A stretch of DNA of 64,000 bases from Deltaproteobacteria bacterium. GTDB taxonomy: Bacteria > Desulfobacterota > Desulfuromonadia > Geobacterales > Geobacteraceae. Positions 8,107 through 19,699 of this stretch are shown here, in pieces. Each line of letters starts with the position of its first letter. The stretch's first letter is position 1. Location of the stretch: assembly GCA_021848385.1 (NCBI GenBank), contig JAJZUQ010000001.1, positions 62,001-126,000 of the forward strand, read 5' to 3'. The translations under genes and the position numbers were made by a program. The notes beneath the pieces are model-generated. The model was not told the DNA's origin. It ran no database searches and saw only the letters and a list, made by a program, of their open reading frames with translations.

Positions 8107-9708
8107 CTATTTGGCCTCGGCCTCATGCAGCGACTTGTTAATGTAAACCTGCTGGGCGATGGTCAGAATGTTGTTGACCAGCCAGTAAAGGACCAGGCCG
8201 GAGGGAAAATTGAGGAACATGAACGTGAAGACAACGGGCAGTGCGAGCATCATCTTTGCCTGCATCGGATCCATCGTAGAAGGAGTCATCTTCTGCTGGA
8301 TGAACATGGTCGCGCCCATGATGACAGGAGTGACATAGTAGGGATCCTTGCCGGAAAGGTCGGTTATCCAGAAAAAGAACGGTGCATGGCGGAGCTCGAC
8401 AGAGAACATGAGCGCCTTATAGAGGGAGAAGAAAACGGGGATCTGAACCAGCATGGGGAGACAGCCTCCCATGGGATTAACCTTATGGGTCTGGTAGAGC
8501 TCCATAATCGCCTTGTTCATCGCGTCCCGGTCATTCTTGAACTTTTCACGCAGTGCTGTCATCTTCGGCTGGAGCTTCTGCATCTCCTTCATGGACTTGT
8601 AGCTTTTATGGGTAAGGGGGAAAAAGAGCAGTTTAAGGATGATGGTGATAATAATGATCGACACACCGTAGTTGTGCGTATACCCATAGAAAAACTTGAG
8701 TGAATGAAGAAGGGGTTTGGCGAGCATAGAAAACCAGCCAAGGTTGATAGCAGCTTCAAGACCGCCCCCCTGAGCCTTGAGAACATCGAGAGACTTGGGA
8801 CCAATGAAGATCTTATCGCTAACCGTTGCGGTCCCGCCAGAAGGCACATTGAGGGAAGGAGAAGCAATGGCGGTCTCCACGTAGCCGTTGGCATTGGTTA
8901 TAGTCACGGCCGCAATGCTCCCCTGTTTGGCCAGCACACTAGTCAGGAAATATTTGTCGCCGAAACCGGTCCAGATAATGTTCCTGGAATAATGCTTCGC
9001 ACCCTTAAGAAGGTCTTTGACCTTCGGTGCGTCAACGGCATTGTCCGTCATAGTCACCGGGCCATGGACCTCAAAACGGTTATCGCCTGTCGTCGTGTCA
9101 GACCTGTTTTGCAATAGAAGCTGGACCACGGCATTGGAGAGACCGCTCCGGCTCGTCACCTGCTGATCCAGATCGATAGCGTAGCCGTCACCATCAAAAG
9201 TAAAAACCTTGCGCAGTTGATTACCCTGAGGAGAGGCCCAGACAAATGTAATTGATTTCCGCTCCCCCTTCGCAACCTTCAGGGTATCGGCATCGACCGT
9301 GAAGACAGCAGCGGCGGGAAGCCCGATAGCGGGAGCAACGGTCGCGAAGTTATAATAAGCCGGGTTGTTCTCGGTCAGCAGCGTTTCCTGTTTAGAGCCG
9401 GCAACAGCCGACTCTTTGTATTTTTTCAGGACGATTCTCTTCAGTGCGCCACCAGCGGTGGAGAAGACCGCCGTGTAGGTATCGGTATCAACCGTGACAT
9501 CCTTTACCGCTAGATTGGCAGCCGGCAAAGCGATATCCGGAGCCTTAAACGAGGCCGCTACGGCCGGAGCGGTACTTACACCGGCGCTGGAAACCTGTTT
9601 TTGCACGGCCGTGAGCGGTGCAACAGGTTTCGGCGCCGGGAATATGAGGGAATAACCGTACAATACGGCAATGGACAACACGACGGCTAAGAGGGCACGC
9701 TTTTCCAT
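8107..9708 (-). CDS. yidC: Membrane protein insertase YidC (Oxa1 family)
   Basis: YidC inserts and folds inner-membrane proteins alone or with SecYEG. This is the long Gram-negative form (533 residues). It has an N-terminal anchor ([18 protein letters not shown]), a large periplasmic beta domain (about residues 60-330), then the conserved five-helix core beginning at [18 protein letters not shown]. The core includes [19 protein letters not shown] with the conserved hydrophilic-groove region and the cytoplasmic hairpin with [14 protein letters not shown]. It follows yidD by 16 bases in the rpmH operon. Confidence 0.97.
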   Translation of the reverse strand: MEKRALLAVVLSIAVLYGYSLIFPAPKPVAPLTAVQKQVSSAGVSTAPAVAASFKAPDIALPAANLAVKDVTVDTDTYTAVFSTAGGALKRIVLKKYKESAVAGSKQETLLTENNPAYYNFATVAPAIGLPAAAVFTVDADTLKVAKGERKSITFVWASPQGNQLRKVFTFDGDGYAIDLDQQVTSRSGLSNAVVQLLLQNRSDTTTGDNRFEVHGPVTMTDNAVDAPKVKDLLKGAKHYSRNIIWTGFGDKYFLTSVLAKQGSIAAVTITNANGYVETAIASPSLNVPSGGTATVSDKIFIGPKSLDVLKAQGGGLEAAINLGWFSMLAKPLLHSLKFFYGYTHNYGVSIIIITIILKLLFFPLTHKSYKSMKEMQKLQPKMTALREKFKNDRDAMNKAIMELYQTHKVNPMGGCLPMLVQIPVFFSLYKALMFSVELRHAPFFFWITDLSGKDPYYVTPVIMGATMFIQQKMTPSTMDPMQAKMMLALPVVFTFMFLNFPSGLVLYWLVNNILTIAQQVYINKSLHEAEAK

Positions 9709-9724
9709 GGTATCTCCTAAATGA

Positions 9725-9937
9725 CTACTTTACGGGATCGTACCCGCCCGGATGAAACGGCTGGCATTTCAGCAGACGAACCAGGGTCAGCAACAGCCCC
9801 TTGACCACGCCATAACGTTCCAGTGCTTGAATTGAGTAATGGGAACAAGAAGGGTAAAAACGGCAGGTACTCCCCATGAGGGGAGAGACAAAGCGCTGAT
9901 AAACAGATATACTGCGGACGATGAATGATTTCAACAT
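9725..9937 (-). CDS. yidD: Membrane protein insertion efficiency factor YidD
   Basis: This small 70-residue amphipathic protein assists YidC-dependent insertion at the inner face of the membrane. It contains the family signature [23 protein letters not shown] with its three conserved cysteines, and the C-terminal [12 protein letters not shown]. Its start overlaps the end of rnpA by seven bases, so the two are probably translationally coupled. Confidence 0.96.
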   Translation of the reverse strand: MLKSFIVRSISVYQRFVSPLMGSTCRFYPSCSHYSIQALERYGVVKGLLLTLVRLLKCQPFHPGGYDPVK

Positions 9938-10275
9938 TGTTTGCCGAGTGAGCGACGGAGTACGGGGGTCAGGTCGTGGCAGACCCCTTGGTAATCGAGC
10001 CGCTCGGCCCCTTTTTTGGCAATGATCGAATAATCCGACTGCTGGAACAACCCTTTGTGCTGACGATAAAATTCTCTTACTAACCGCCTGATGCGATTTC
10101 GCACCACTGCGTTGCCTACCTTCCGGCTCGCAGTTATGCCGATTCGGGTTACGGGCCTGCCGGAAGGAAAGACGAGAATTATAAAATGAACACTGTGGTA
10201 CTTGTGCCCCTGACGGGAAACCGCCAGGAAATCGGGTCGCTTCCTTAGACGCTCGGTTTTGGGAAACCCGATCAC
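9931..10275 (-). CDS. rnpA: Ribonuclease P protein component
   Basis: RnpA is the protein cofactor of RNase P, which matures the 5' ends of tRNAs. I place the start at the GTG at 10275, giving 114 residues beginning [16 protein letters not shown]. This fits the family length and alignment (the F-P-K-x-x-R-L start), and lies ten bases after the rpmH stop. The frame stays open for 28 more codons into rpmH, ending at an ATG at 10359. An overlapping longer form cannot be excluded, but its extra residues look like a shadow of rpmH. The conserved RNA-binding motif [13 protein letters not shown] is present. Confidence 0.92.
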   Translation of the reverse strand: MIGFPKTERLRKRPDFLAVSRQGHKYHSVHFIILVFPSGRPVTRIGITASRKVGNAVVRNRIRRLVREFYRQHKGLFQQSDYSIIAKKGAERLDYQGVCHDLTPVLRRSLGKQC

Positions 10276-10285
10276 CTGGTGTGGA

Positions 10286-10435
10286 TTACTTGGCAGCGAT
10301 GGAGACGGCGAGCCGTTTTCTGCCCCTGGCACGACGACGCTTGATAACAAGACGCCCATTTTTAGTGGACATGCGCACGAGGAACCCGTGAGTTCTTTTG
10401 CGCGACGTGTTGCTCGGCTGGAATGTTCTTTTCAT
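10286..10435 (-). CDS. rpmH: 50S ribosomal protein L34
   Basis: The 49-residue protein reads [18 protein letters not shown]..., then VRMSTKNGR and the basic tail [13 protein letters not shown], the universal L34 pattern. AAGGAG lies 11 bases before the ATG. It is the first gene of the leftward rpmH-rnpA-yidD-yidC-mnmE operon, and its position next to dnaA is one of the best-conserved origin landmarks in bacteria. Confidence 0.97.
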   Translation of the reverse strand: MKRTFQPSNTSRKRTHGFLVRMSTKNGRLVIKRRRARGRKRLAVSIAAK

Positions 10436-10475
10436 AGTAGTAATACTCCTTGCATATACTGATAGGGAACTGAAT

Positions 10476-10504
10476 TATTAACCACACCTGCAAAAAAATG
10501 TCAA
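10476..10504 (-). promoter_or_regulatory. Promoter of the rpmH operon
   Basis: On the minus strand, TTGACA (10504-10499) and TTAATA (10481-10476) are separated by 17 bases. This is a strong housekeeping-type promoter about 40 bases before rpmH. Its -10 end overlaps a DnaA-box-like TTAACCACA (10478-10486), so initiator binding could repress it (inference). Confidence 0.65.
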
Positions 10505-10672
10505 GGAGAAATTCACCAGGCGCCGGAATATTTAACCTTGCAAATTGAAGGTTCCTCTGGTAGTCTTCATGGCGCTATTGTGCATAACCATCAAGTGACC
10601 TCGTTTAACCACCTAACTATCCAATTTTACACGAGTAATTTTATCAACACCTGTTGATATCCCTGTGTAAAA
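10478..10672. other. DnaA-box-like cluster upstream of dnaA (left part of the putative oriC)
   Basis: In the rpmH-dnaA gap I see TTAACCACA (10478), TGTGCATAA (10579, reverse complement TTATGCACA), TTATCAACA (10641), ATATCAACA on the reverse strand (10653) and TGTGTAAAA (10664, reverse complement TTTTACACA). Two of these match TTWTNCACA exactly and the rest have one or two mismatches. The sites nearest dnaA would also allow autoregulation of dnaA. Confidence 0.6.
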
Positions 10673-10703
10673 ACTACGTTATCTCAATCAAAAAGGCAGC
10701 TGC

Positions 10704-12053
10704 ATGGAAAAGGTCTGGCTTGAAGCCCAGGGAAATATAGAAAAGGTGCTTACACCCCAGACATACAATACCTGGATACGCCCCATCAGGTTCAGCAGCG
10801 CCACATCCTCGTCCCTTGTCCTTGAAGTGCCGAACAAATTCATCAAAGAATGGGTGACGGAAAAATACCTCACCATGATCCAGGAGGCGGTCTCCGCCCT
10901 CGCCGAAAATTCCTTCCAGATAGAGTTAAGGCTGGAGAAGAAAATAGAGGGGGATGTGCCCCCTGACCCGGCAAAAACAGCTGAGAAGACCGGCAATTCG
11001 TCTGGACGGGAAAAAGCCCGGCCAGGAGAACAGCTATCCAACCTCAACCCCAAATATACCTTCGAGACCTTCGTCTGCGGAAGCAGCAACCAGTTTGCCC
11101 ATGCTGCTTCCCAGGCCGTTGCCAACAAGCCCGCCAGCAACTATAATCCGCTCTTCATCTACGGCGGGGTCGGACTCGGCAAGACCCATCTCCTCTGTGC
11201 CATCGGCAACCATATTCACGCCAGGAACGGCAAGGCACGGGTCTGTTACTACACCTCCGAAAAATTCATGAACGAGATGATCAACTGCATCCGGTATAAG
11301 AAGATGGATGAGTTCCGCAACAAGTTCCGTAAAATGGACGTTCTCCTCATCGACGACATCCAGTTCATGGCGGGTAAAGAGGCAACCCAGGAGGAGTTTT
11401 TCCACACCTTCAACTCCCTCTACGAGTCCCACAAGCAGATCGTGGTCACCTCGGACAAGTTTCCTAAAGATATCCCCCAGTTGGAGGAACGGCTCCGATC
11501 CCGGTTCGAATGGGGCTTGATAGCCGACATACAACCGCCCGACATAGAAACAAAGGTGGCGATCCTGAAGAAGAAGGCTGAAATCAATGCTATCCTTCTC
11601 CCCGACGACGTGGCCATGTTCCTCGGTACCAGCTCCACGAGTAACGTTCGGGAACTGGAGGGGATGCTGATCCGCCTCGGAGCCTTCGCCAGCCTGACCG
11701 GCAACGAAGTTACCCTCTCCATGGCCCGTGAGGTCCTGAAGGATATCATCGTCGATAAATCACGGGACGTGACAGTAGAAATTATCCAGAAATACGTGGC
11801 CGACCAGTTCAGGATCAAGCTCACCGATATGAAATCGGACAAGCGGCTCAAGGCACTGGTGGTTCCGCGCCAGATAGCCATATACCTCTGCCGGGAACTC
11901 ACCAAGGCGTCGTATCCGGAAATAGGCGAAAAGTTCGGCGGCAAGGACCATTCGACCATCATCTATTCCATGAAGAAAGTAGAGCGACAGCTGACCCAGG
12001 ACCTGGAGCTGAAAACAACCATTGAAAACCTGAGAAGGGGGCTGTTAAGCTAG
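10704..12053 (+). CDS. dnaA: Chromosomal replication initiator DnaA
   Basis: The AAA+ initiator binds DnaA boxes and opens the origin. The 449-residue protein has an N-terminal domain I starting with VWLEAQGNIEK, a short linker (about residues 80-115), an ATPase domain with Walker A GGVGLGKTHLL, Walker B LLIDDIQFM and the sensor region STSNVRELEG, and the C-terminal DNA-binding signature GGKDHSTIIYSMKKVE. It is the first rightward gene, preceded and followed by DnaA-box clusters. Confidence 0.98.
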   Translation: MEKVWLEAQGNIEKVLTPQTYNTWIRPIRFSSATSSSLVLEVPNKFIKEWVTEKYLTMIQEAVSALAENSFQIELRLEKKIEGDVPPDPAKTAEKTGNSSGREKARPGEQLSNLNPKYTFETFVCGSSNQFAHAASQAVANKPASNYNPLFIYGGVGLGKTHLLCAIGNHIHARNGKARVCYYTSEKFMNEMINCIRYKKMDEFRNKFRKMDVLLIDDIQFMAGKEATQEEFFHTFNSLYESHKQIVVTSDKFPKDIPQLEERLRSRFEWGLIADIQPPDIETKVAILKKKAEINAILLPDDVAMFLGTSSTSNVRELEGMLIRLGAFASLTGNEVTLSMAREVLKDIIVDKSRDVTVEIIQKYVADQFRIKLTDMKSDKRLKALVVPRQIAIYLCRELTKASYPEIGEKFGGKDHSTIIYSMKKVERQLTQDLELKTTIENLRRGLLS

Positions 12054-12065
12054 GGGGGTATTCCC

Positions 12066-12246
12066 TGTGTATTACTCCCCTTCTTCTGTGGAGAAAAAAG
12101 CGGCCTGTGTATAACCGCCGCAAAGTGACCGGCCGGGCGTAAAGTTACCAACACCTCTGCTGTCCTATAAACCGGGGATTCGAGCCGCTTATCAACAAAT
12201 CAACAGGCACTACTGAATACTACTAAAAAAAACTTCTTTATTTAGA
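12066..12246. other. DnaA boxes and AT-rich unwinding region between dnaA and dnaN (putative oriC)
   Basis: The 219-base dnaA-dnaN gap holds TGTGTATAA (12106-12114, reverse complement TTATACACA, exact TTWTNCACA) and one-mismatch boxes at 12066, 12087 and 12189 (TTATCAACA). After the last box comes a run of TAC/CTA-type triplets (about 12209-12225) and then an A/T-rich tract (12224-12246). This order of box, triplets resembling DnaA-trios, and AT tract is what a bacterial unwinding element looks like. Confidence 0.65.
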
Positions 12247-12272
12247 TACAAGTCACTGTTCATGGAGGAAAC

Positions 12273-13391
12273 ATGGAATTTAAAATCGACAGAGACACCT
12301 TCCTTAAGGCCCTGCAAAAAGTCCAGGGAATTGTCGAAAAAAGAAACACCATGCCGATTCTTTCCAACGTTCTCATCGAGGCAAGCGAAGACCGGATCCA
12401 GGTGACTGCCACCGATCTGGAAGTCGGAATGCGCAGTTCCTACCCTACAACAGTCATCAAAGACGGTAAGATCACCGTTTCTGCAAAGAAGATTTACGAA
12501 ATTATCAAGGAACTTTCCGACCAGGAAATAACCTTTTCTACCAAAGAGAACGACTGGGTCGAGATCAGAAGCGGCAAGGCACGGTTCAACATCGTCGGGC
12601 TTTCACCGGAAGAATTCCCCTATTTTCCAAAAATAAGCGACGACAGCTTTATTACCGTAAGCACCACCATGCTCAGGGAGATGATTGAGCAGACCTCCTA
12701 CGCCATCTGCCATGACGAGACCAAATACAACCTCAATGGCATTCTTATTCGTACAGCCACAGAGGGGGAACGCACCATTCTCAGGATGGTAGCTACCGAC
12801 GGTCATCGCTTGTCGGTAAGCGAAAGGGACCTGACCGGTACCCCGTCGAGTGAACTGGGAAGCGGCGTTATATTCCCCAAAAAGGGAATCTACGAACTGA
12901 AAAGAATGGCCGAAGAGGAAGGAGACCAGGTACTCCTCGGTTTCATGGACAACAGCGCGGTCTGCAAGAAGGGGAATACCGTCGTGGTGATGCGTCTGGT
13001 GGACGGTGAATTTCCCGACTACACCAAAGTCATCCCCGTCAGCAACGACAGGCTCGTCACCCTCAACCGGGAGGACCTGCTCCACTCACTGCGGCGCATG
13101 GCCATCCTCTCCAGCGAGAAGTTCAAAGGAATAAAGTTCGATGTCAAAGAGGGGAAGGTGGAAATATCCTCCAGCAATCCCGAACTCGGGGATGCAAGCG
13201 AAGAACTGGAAGCGCTCTACAGCGGCATCGAACTCACCATCCGCTTTAACGCCCGCTACCTGATCGACGTACTGACCGTTCTGACCACCTCCCAGGTGGA
13301 GCTGCTCCTGAGGGATGAGATGTCACCGGCCATCGTCCGGCCGGGCGCAACAGAAGGGTTCCTGGCGGTGATCATGCCGATGCGCCTCTGA
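12273..13391 (+). CDS. dnaN: DNA polymerase III sliding clamp (beta subunit)
   Basis: This is the 372-residue ring-forming clamp that tethers DNA polymerase III and other repair enzymes to DNA. Three clamp domains are visible: the N-terminal MEFKIDRDTFLKALQKVQGIVEKRNTMPILSNV (start MEFKIDRDTF), the middle starting near ISDDSFITVST, and the C-terminal end FLAVIMPMRL with the conserved peptide-binding groove. GGAGG lies four bases before the ATG. A hairpin terminator follows (13428-13457), so recF may have its own transcript. Confidence 0.98.
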   Translation: MEFKIDRDTFLKALQKVQGIVEKRNTMPILSNVLIEASEDRIQVTATDLEVGMRSSYPTTVIKDGKITVSAKKIYEIIKELSDQEITFSTKENDWVEIRSGKARFNIVGLSPEEFPYFPKISDDSFITVSTTMLREMIEQTSYAICHDETKYNLNGILIRTATEGERTILRMVATDGHRLSVSERDLTGTPSSELGSGVIFPKKGIYELKRMAEEEGDQVLLGFMDNSAVCKKGNTVVVMRLVDGEFPDYTKVIPVSNDRLVTLNREDLLHSLRRMAILSSEKFKGIKFDVKEGKVEISSSNPELGDASEELEALYSGIELTIRFNARYLIDVLTVLTTSQVELLLRDEMSPAIVRPGATEGFLAVIMPMRL

Positions 13392-13427
13392 TTGGCTGGT
13401 TTGTCGCTACCTGGCGGCAGGCACAAC

Positions 13428-13457
13428 AAAGGCCACTCTTGACAGGAGCGGCCTTTT
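13428..13457 (+). terminator. Intrinsic terminator after dnaN
   Basis: AAAGGCC and CTC pair with GAG and GGCCTTT across one A-C mismatch, and a run of five T follows. It ends 20 bases before the recF start, so it may act as an attenuator within the dnaN-recF cluster rather than as a full stop. Confidence 0.6.
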
Positions 13458-13476
13458 TCACGGATGATGGAGCGCG

Positions 13477-14571
13477 ATGAAGCTCAACAGACTGTCCATC
13501 AGCGCTTTCCGCAATCTGCAGCAGGTGGAGTTCAACCCCGGAACGCGATTCAACATTATCCATGGCAATAACGCCCAGGGAAAAACCAATCTGCTGGAAT
13601 CGATCTATCTGCTCGGTACCATGAAATCATTCCGCCATACCCGGAACCGAGACCTGATAGCCTGGGAGGCCCCGCACGGCATTATAAGGGGATGGGTGGA
13701 GCGGGATGGGGTAACGCGGGAAATAGCCCTTCTGCTGGAACGGGAGGGGAAGAAAGCGCGCATCGACCAGAAGCTGGTAACGCGGTTGTCGGATTTCTTT
13801 GGTAGTCTCAACGTCGTGGTGTTTGCTCCGGAAGAGCTTGCCATGGTAAAGGGTTCGCCGGATGGGCGGCGACGGTATATGGACCGTGCCGTCTTCAGCG
13901 GGAGCCCGACCTATATCCTGCTCTACCACACCTACTACCGGCTTCTGAAAAACAGGAACGCCCTCCTGAAAACGGGGGATACGACCGGTCTCGACGTATG
14001 GAGCGAGCAGATGGCGGATGCGGGAGCCCGGCTCGTCAGTGAACGGATTGCCTACCTGGCGGCAATAGAACCGCTTCTGCAAAATTACTACCGGACCATT
14101 GCCGGAACAGGTGAGACGGTCGGCATCGGTTACCAACCCCACAGAGTTGAACGGGAGGCGTTGGTCGCCGATGGCAGGAACGCAATCCTGGCCGGTCTGG
14201 AGCGGTTTGCCCATGAAGAACGGCGCCACGGGACCACCGCGGTCGGACCCCACAGGGACGACCTGGATTTTATCCTCGATGGCCGGCTCCTGAAGCTCCA
14301 TGCCTCCCAGGGACAGCAGCGCAGCTTCATTCTGGCCCTCAAGATGGCAGAAATCGAATACCTGCAGCGGACGTTCGGTGCTCCCCCCATTCTGCTTCTC
14401 GATGATATGTCGTCGGAACTAGACGGTGAACGGAACCGGAACCTGCTCGGGTTTTTGCAGCAGAAAGAGATGCAGGTTTTCATTACGACCACGAGCCTTT
14501 CGAACATCATGTTCGACGGCATGGATCATCACACGACCTTTCGCGTGGAACAGGGAAAGGTCATTACGTAA
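13477..14571 (+). CDS. recF: DNA replication and repair protein RecF
   Basis: RecF is an SMC-like ATPase that loads RecA at gaps together with RecO and RecR. The 364-residue protein shows Walker A GNNAQGKTNLLESIYLL near residue 31, the ABC-type signature HASQGQQRSFILALKMAE, and Walker B PILLLDDMSSELD. GGAG lies four bases upstream of the ATG. The gyrB gene follows after nine bases, so the two are probably cotranscribed. Confidence 0.97.
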   Translation: MKLNRLSISAFRNLQQVEFNPGTRFNIIHGNNAQGKTNLLESIYLLGTMKSFRHTRNRDLIAWEAPHGIIRGWVERDGVTREIALLLEREGKKARIDQKLVTRLSDFFGSLNVVVFAPEELAMVKGSPDGRRRYMDRAVFSGSPTYILLYHTYYRLLKNRNALLKTGDTTGLDVWSEQMADAGARLVSERIAYLAAIEPLLQNYYRTIAGTGETVGIGYQPHRVEREALVADGRNAILAGLERFAHEERRHGTTAVGPHRDDLDFILDGRLLKLHASQGQQRSFILALKMAEIEYLQRTFGAPPILLLDDMSSELDGERNRNLLGFLQQKEMQVFITTTSLSNIMFDGMDHHTTFRVEQGKVIT

Positions 14572-16968
<2,397 letters not shown>

Positions 16969-16973
16969 ATAAC

Positions 16974-17044
16974 GGGCGCGAGGCAATAGGCGATAGGCAA
17001 TGGGTTTATTAGACCTACTGCCCATCGCCAGGCGCCCCTTGCCT
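16974..17044. repeat. Imperfect dyad element in the gyrB-gyrA spacer
   Basis: The left arm is built of AGGCAATAGG/CGATAGGCAATGGG-like units (16974-17004). A 15-base loop follows, then a right arm of CCCATCGCCAGGCGCC and CTTGCCT (17020-17044). The arms pair imperfectly and are made of short degenerate subrepeats, as in the other spacer elements of this window. No U-tract follows, so it is not a classical terminator. Confidence 0.6.
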
Positions 17045-17063
17045 GATTTCATGAGGTTTGTGA

Positions 17064-19622
17064 ATGCTTGAAACAACCATAAACAAAACTTCGGTTAACA
17101 TCGAAGACGAGATGAAGCGGTCCTACATGGACTACGCCATGAGCGTCATCATCGGCAGGGCGCTCCCGGATGTCCGCGATGGCCTCAAGCCGGTCCACCG
17201 GCGCTGCCTGTTCGCCATGCACGAGATGGGGAATGACTACAACAAGGCGTACAAGAAATCGGCCCGCGTGGTCGGTGACGTTATCGGTAAGTACCACCCC
17301 CATGGCGATACGGCGGCTTACGACACCATTGTCCGGATGGCCCAGGACTTCTCCCTCCGCTACCCGCTGGTGGACGGCCAGGGCAACTTCGGCTCGGTGG
17401 ACGGCGACTCGCCGGCAGCCATGCGCTATACCGAAATCCGCATGGAGCAGCTGACCCATGAACTGCTGAACGATCTGGAAAAGGAAACGGTAGAGATGGG
17501 GCCGAACTACGACGGCTCCCTGGAAGAACCGCTGGTGCTCCCCGCCAAGTTTCCCAACCTCCTGGTCAACGGCTCCTCCGGCATTGCCGTCGGTATGGCG
17601 ACCAACATCCCGCCCCACAACCTGACCGAGGTGATCAACGGCATCATTGCCTACATCAGCGATCCCGGCATGACGGTGGATGACCTCATGGCCTACATCC
17701 CCGGCCCCGACTTTCCGACCGGCGGCTTCATCTACGGGCGCGAAGGGATCATCCAGGGGTACCGGACTGGCCGCGGCATCGTCCAGATGCGGGCACGTGC
17801 CTTCATCGAGACCCAGAAGAAGTCCGAGCGCCAATCGATCATCATCACCGAGATTCCCTACCAGGTGAACAAGGCGAACCTGATTATCAAGATCGCCGAA
17901 CTGGTGCGGGAGAAAAAGCTGGAGGGGATCAGCGATATCCGGGACGAGTCGGACCGCGACGGCATGCGGATCGTCATAGAGCTGAAGCGGGACGAAGAGC
18001 CCCAGATTATTCTCAATCACCTTTACAAGCAGACCCAGATGCAGTGTTCCTTCGGCATCAACATGCTGGCCATCGTCAATGGCCGGCCGAAGCTGTTGAC
18101 CCTGAGGGATGCCGTCACCCACTTCGTCGACCACCGGCGGGAGATCGTCACCCGGCGTACCATCTTCGATCTGAGGAAGGCAGAGGCCCGGGCCCATATC
18201 CTGGAAGGCCTCAAGATCGCCCTCGACTGGCTCGATGCGGTGATTGAGCTGATCCGTGCTTCGAAGAATCCGGAAGAGGCCAAGGCAGGACTGATGGCGG
18301 GCAATTTCTCCGACGTTGACTTCCTGAACAAACTAGGGATTGCCGATGCCGTCTTCGCACCGAGCGTCCATCTGTCGGAAAAGCAGGCCCAGGCGATTCT
18401 TGAGATGCGGCTGCAGCGGCTCACCGGTCTGGAGCGGGAAAAGATCGTTCAGGAGTACACCGATATCCTGGCGTACATCCAGCGGCTGAAGGATATCCTG
18501 GCATCCGAGACTGAGATCCTCAAGATCATCGTCGGAGAACTGACGGAACTGAGGGAAAGGTTCGGCGACGAACGCCGCACAGAGATCGTCGACCGGAGCG
18601 CCGAGATATCCCTGGAGGATACCATCGTCGAGGAAGACATGGTGGTCACCATATCCCATACCGGCTATATCAAGCGGAACGCCGCCACCCTCTACCGGGC
18701 CCAGCGCCGCGGCGGCAAGGGTAAGACCGGGATGAAGACCAAGGAAGAGGATTTCGTGGAACAGCTCTTCATCGCCTCCACCAAAGACTACCTGATGTTC
18801 TTCACGGACACCGGCCGGGTCTACTGGCTCAAGGTCTACGAAATTCCCGAGGCGGGCCGCACCGCCCGGGGCAAGGCGATCGTCAACCTCCTTAACCTGG
18901 CGGCCAACGAAAAGATTACCGCCATCCTGCCGGTGAAGGAGTTTGCTGAGGACCGGTTCATCATGATGGCGACCCGTCATGGCGTGGTGAAGAAAACCCC
19001 GCTTGTGGAGTACTCCAACATCCGTGTCGGCGGAATAATCGCCGTCAACCTGGACGAGGGGGACAAGCTGATCAGCGTGGCACTGACCGACGGCAAGCAG
19101 GATGCACTGCTGGCTTCCCGGAACGGCAAATCCATCCGCTTCCGGGAGGAGGATGCCCGACCTATGGGTCGCGTTACCCGGGGTGTGCGGGGGATGTCTC
19201 TGGAGGGGGACGACGTGGTGATCGGCATGGAGATCATCAACGAGATGACCGGTTCCACCCTCTTCACGGTAACGGAAAACGGCTTCGGCAAGCGGACGGA
19301 ACTCGCCGAATACCGGCTCCAGTCCCGTGGCGGCAAGGGGGTCATCACCATCAAGACCACCGAGCGGAACGGCTGCGTGGTTGACATCAAGCAGGTTACC
19401 GATGAAAACGACCTGATGCTCATAACCGACCAGGGAAAGATCCTCCGGATGCCGGTAGCAGGCTTCTCGGTGATCGGCCGCAACACCCAGGGGGTGCGGC
19501 TCATGGTGACCGAGGCGGACGAGCGGATCGTGGCGGTCGCCCGCCTGGCGGAGAAAGAAGAAAGCGACGACGCTGCCGACGCCGGCGAGGATGTTGTCGA
19601 CGCGGAGATTGTAGAGGAGTAA
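17064..19622 (+). CDS. gyrA: DNA gyrase subunit A
   Basis: This is the breakage-reunion subunit of DNA gyrase, 852 residues. It has the winged-helix active-site region with MRYTEIRM (catalytic Tyr), the quinolone region [15 protein letters not shown], the tower and coiled-coil gate, and a C-terminal beta-pinwheel with the GyrA box QRRGGKG. The position equivalent to Ser83 of E. coli is Thr and that of Asp87 is Asp. An acidic tail ends the protein. The gyrB-gyrA spacer contains a dyad repeat. Confidence 0.98.
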   Translation: MLETTINKTSVNIEDEMKRSYMDYAMSVIIGRALPDVRDGLKPVHRRCLFAMHEMGNDYNKAYKKSARVVGDVIGKYHPHGDTAAYDTIVRMAQDFSLRYPLVDGQGNFGSVDGDSPAAMRYTEIRMEQLTHELLNDLEKETVEMGPNYDGSLEEPLVLPAKFPNLLVNGSSGIAVGMATNIPPHNLTEVINGIIAYISDPGMTVDDLMAYIPGPDFPTGGFIYGREGIIQGYRTGRGIVQMRARAFIETQKKSERQSIIITEIPYQVNKANLIIKIAELVREKKLEGISDIRDESDRDGMRIVIELKRDEEPQIILNHLYKQTQMQCSFGINMLAIVNGRPKLLTLRDAVTHFVDHRREIVTRRTIFDLRKAEARAHILEGLKIALDWLDAVIELIRASKNPEEAKAGLMAGNFSDVDFLNKLGIADAVFAPSVHLSEKQAQAILEMRLQRLTGLEREKIVQEYTDILAYIQRLKDILASETEILKIIVGELTELRERFGDERRTEIVDRSAEISLEDTIVEEDMVVTISHTGYIKRNAATLYRAQRRGGKGKTGMKTKEEDFVEQLFIASTKDYLMFFTDTGRVYWLKVYEIPEAGRTARGKAIVNLLNLAANEKITAILPVKEFAEDRFIMMATRHGVVKKTPLVEYSNIRVGGIIAVNLDEGDKLISVALTDGKQDALLASRNGKSIRFREEDARPMGRVTRGVRGMSLEGDDVVIGMEIINEMTGSTLFTVTENGFGKRTELAEYRLQSRGGKGVITIKTTERNGCVVDIKQVTDENDLMLITDQGKILRMPVAGFSVIGRNTQGVRLMVTEADERIVAVARLAEKEESDDAADAGEDVVDAEIVEE

Positions 19623-19650
19623 GATCAGTGACGGGAGATCAGTGACGGGA
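19623..19650 (+). repeat. Tandem 14-bp repeat after gyrA
   Basis: GATCAGTGACGGGA occurs twice head to tail directly after the gyrA stop. It is followed by an imperfectly complementary GGTTCCCGGCTGCCAATCC-type stretch up to the next ATG at 19700. This is the same style of low-complexity spacer filling seen elsewhere in the window. Confidence 0.6.
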
Positions 19651-19699
19651 TTAAGCGGTTTTGCCCGTCCCCGGTTCCCGGCTGCCAATCCCCGATTCT

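Noticed and set aside
6587-8146. 519-codon plus-strand frame
   Set aside because: It is antisense to mnmE, whose product is unmistakable. The frame is long only because GC-rich codons lack stops on the other strand.
17049-19688. Two long minus-strand frames opposite gyrA
   Set aside because: Antisense shadows of gyrA. No ribosome site and no domain.
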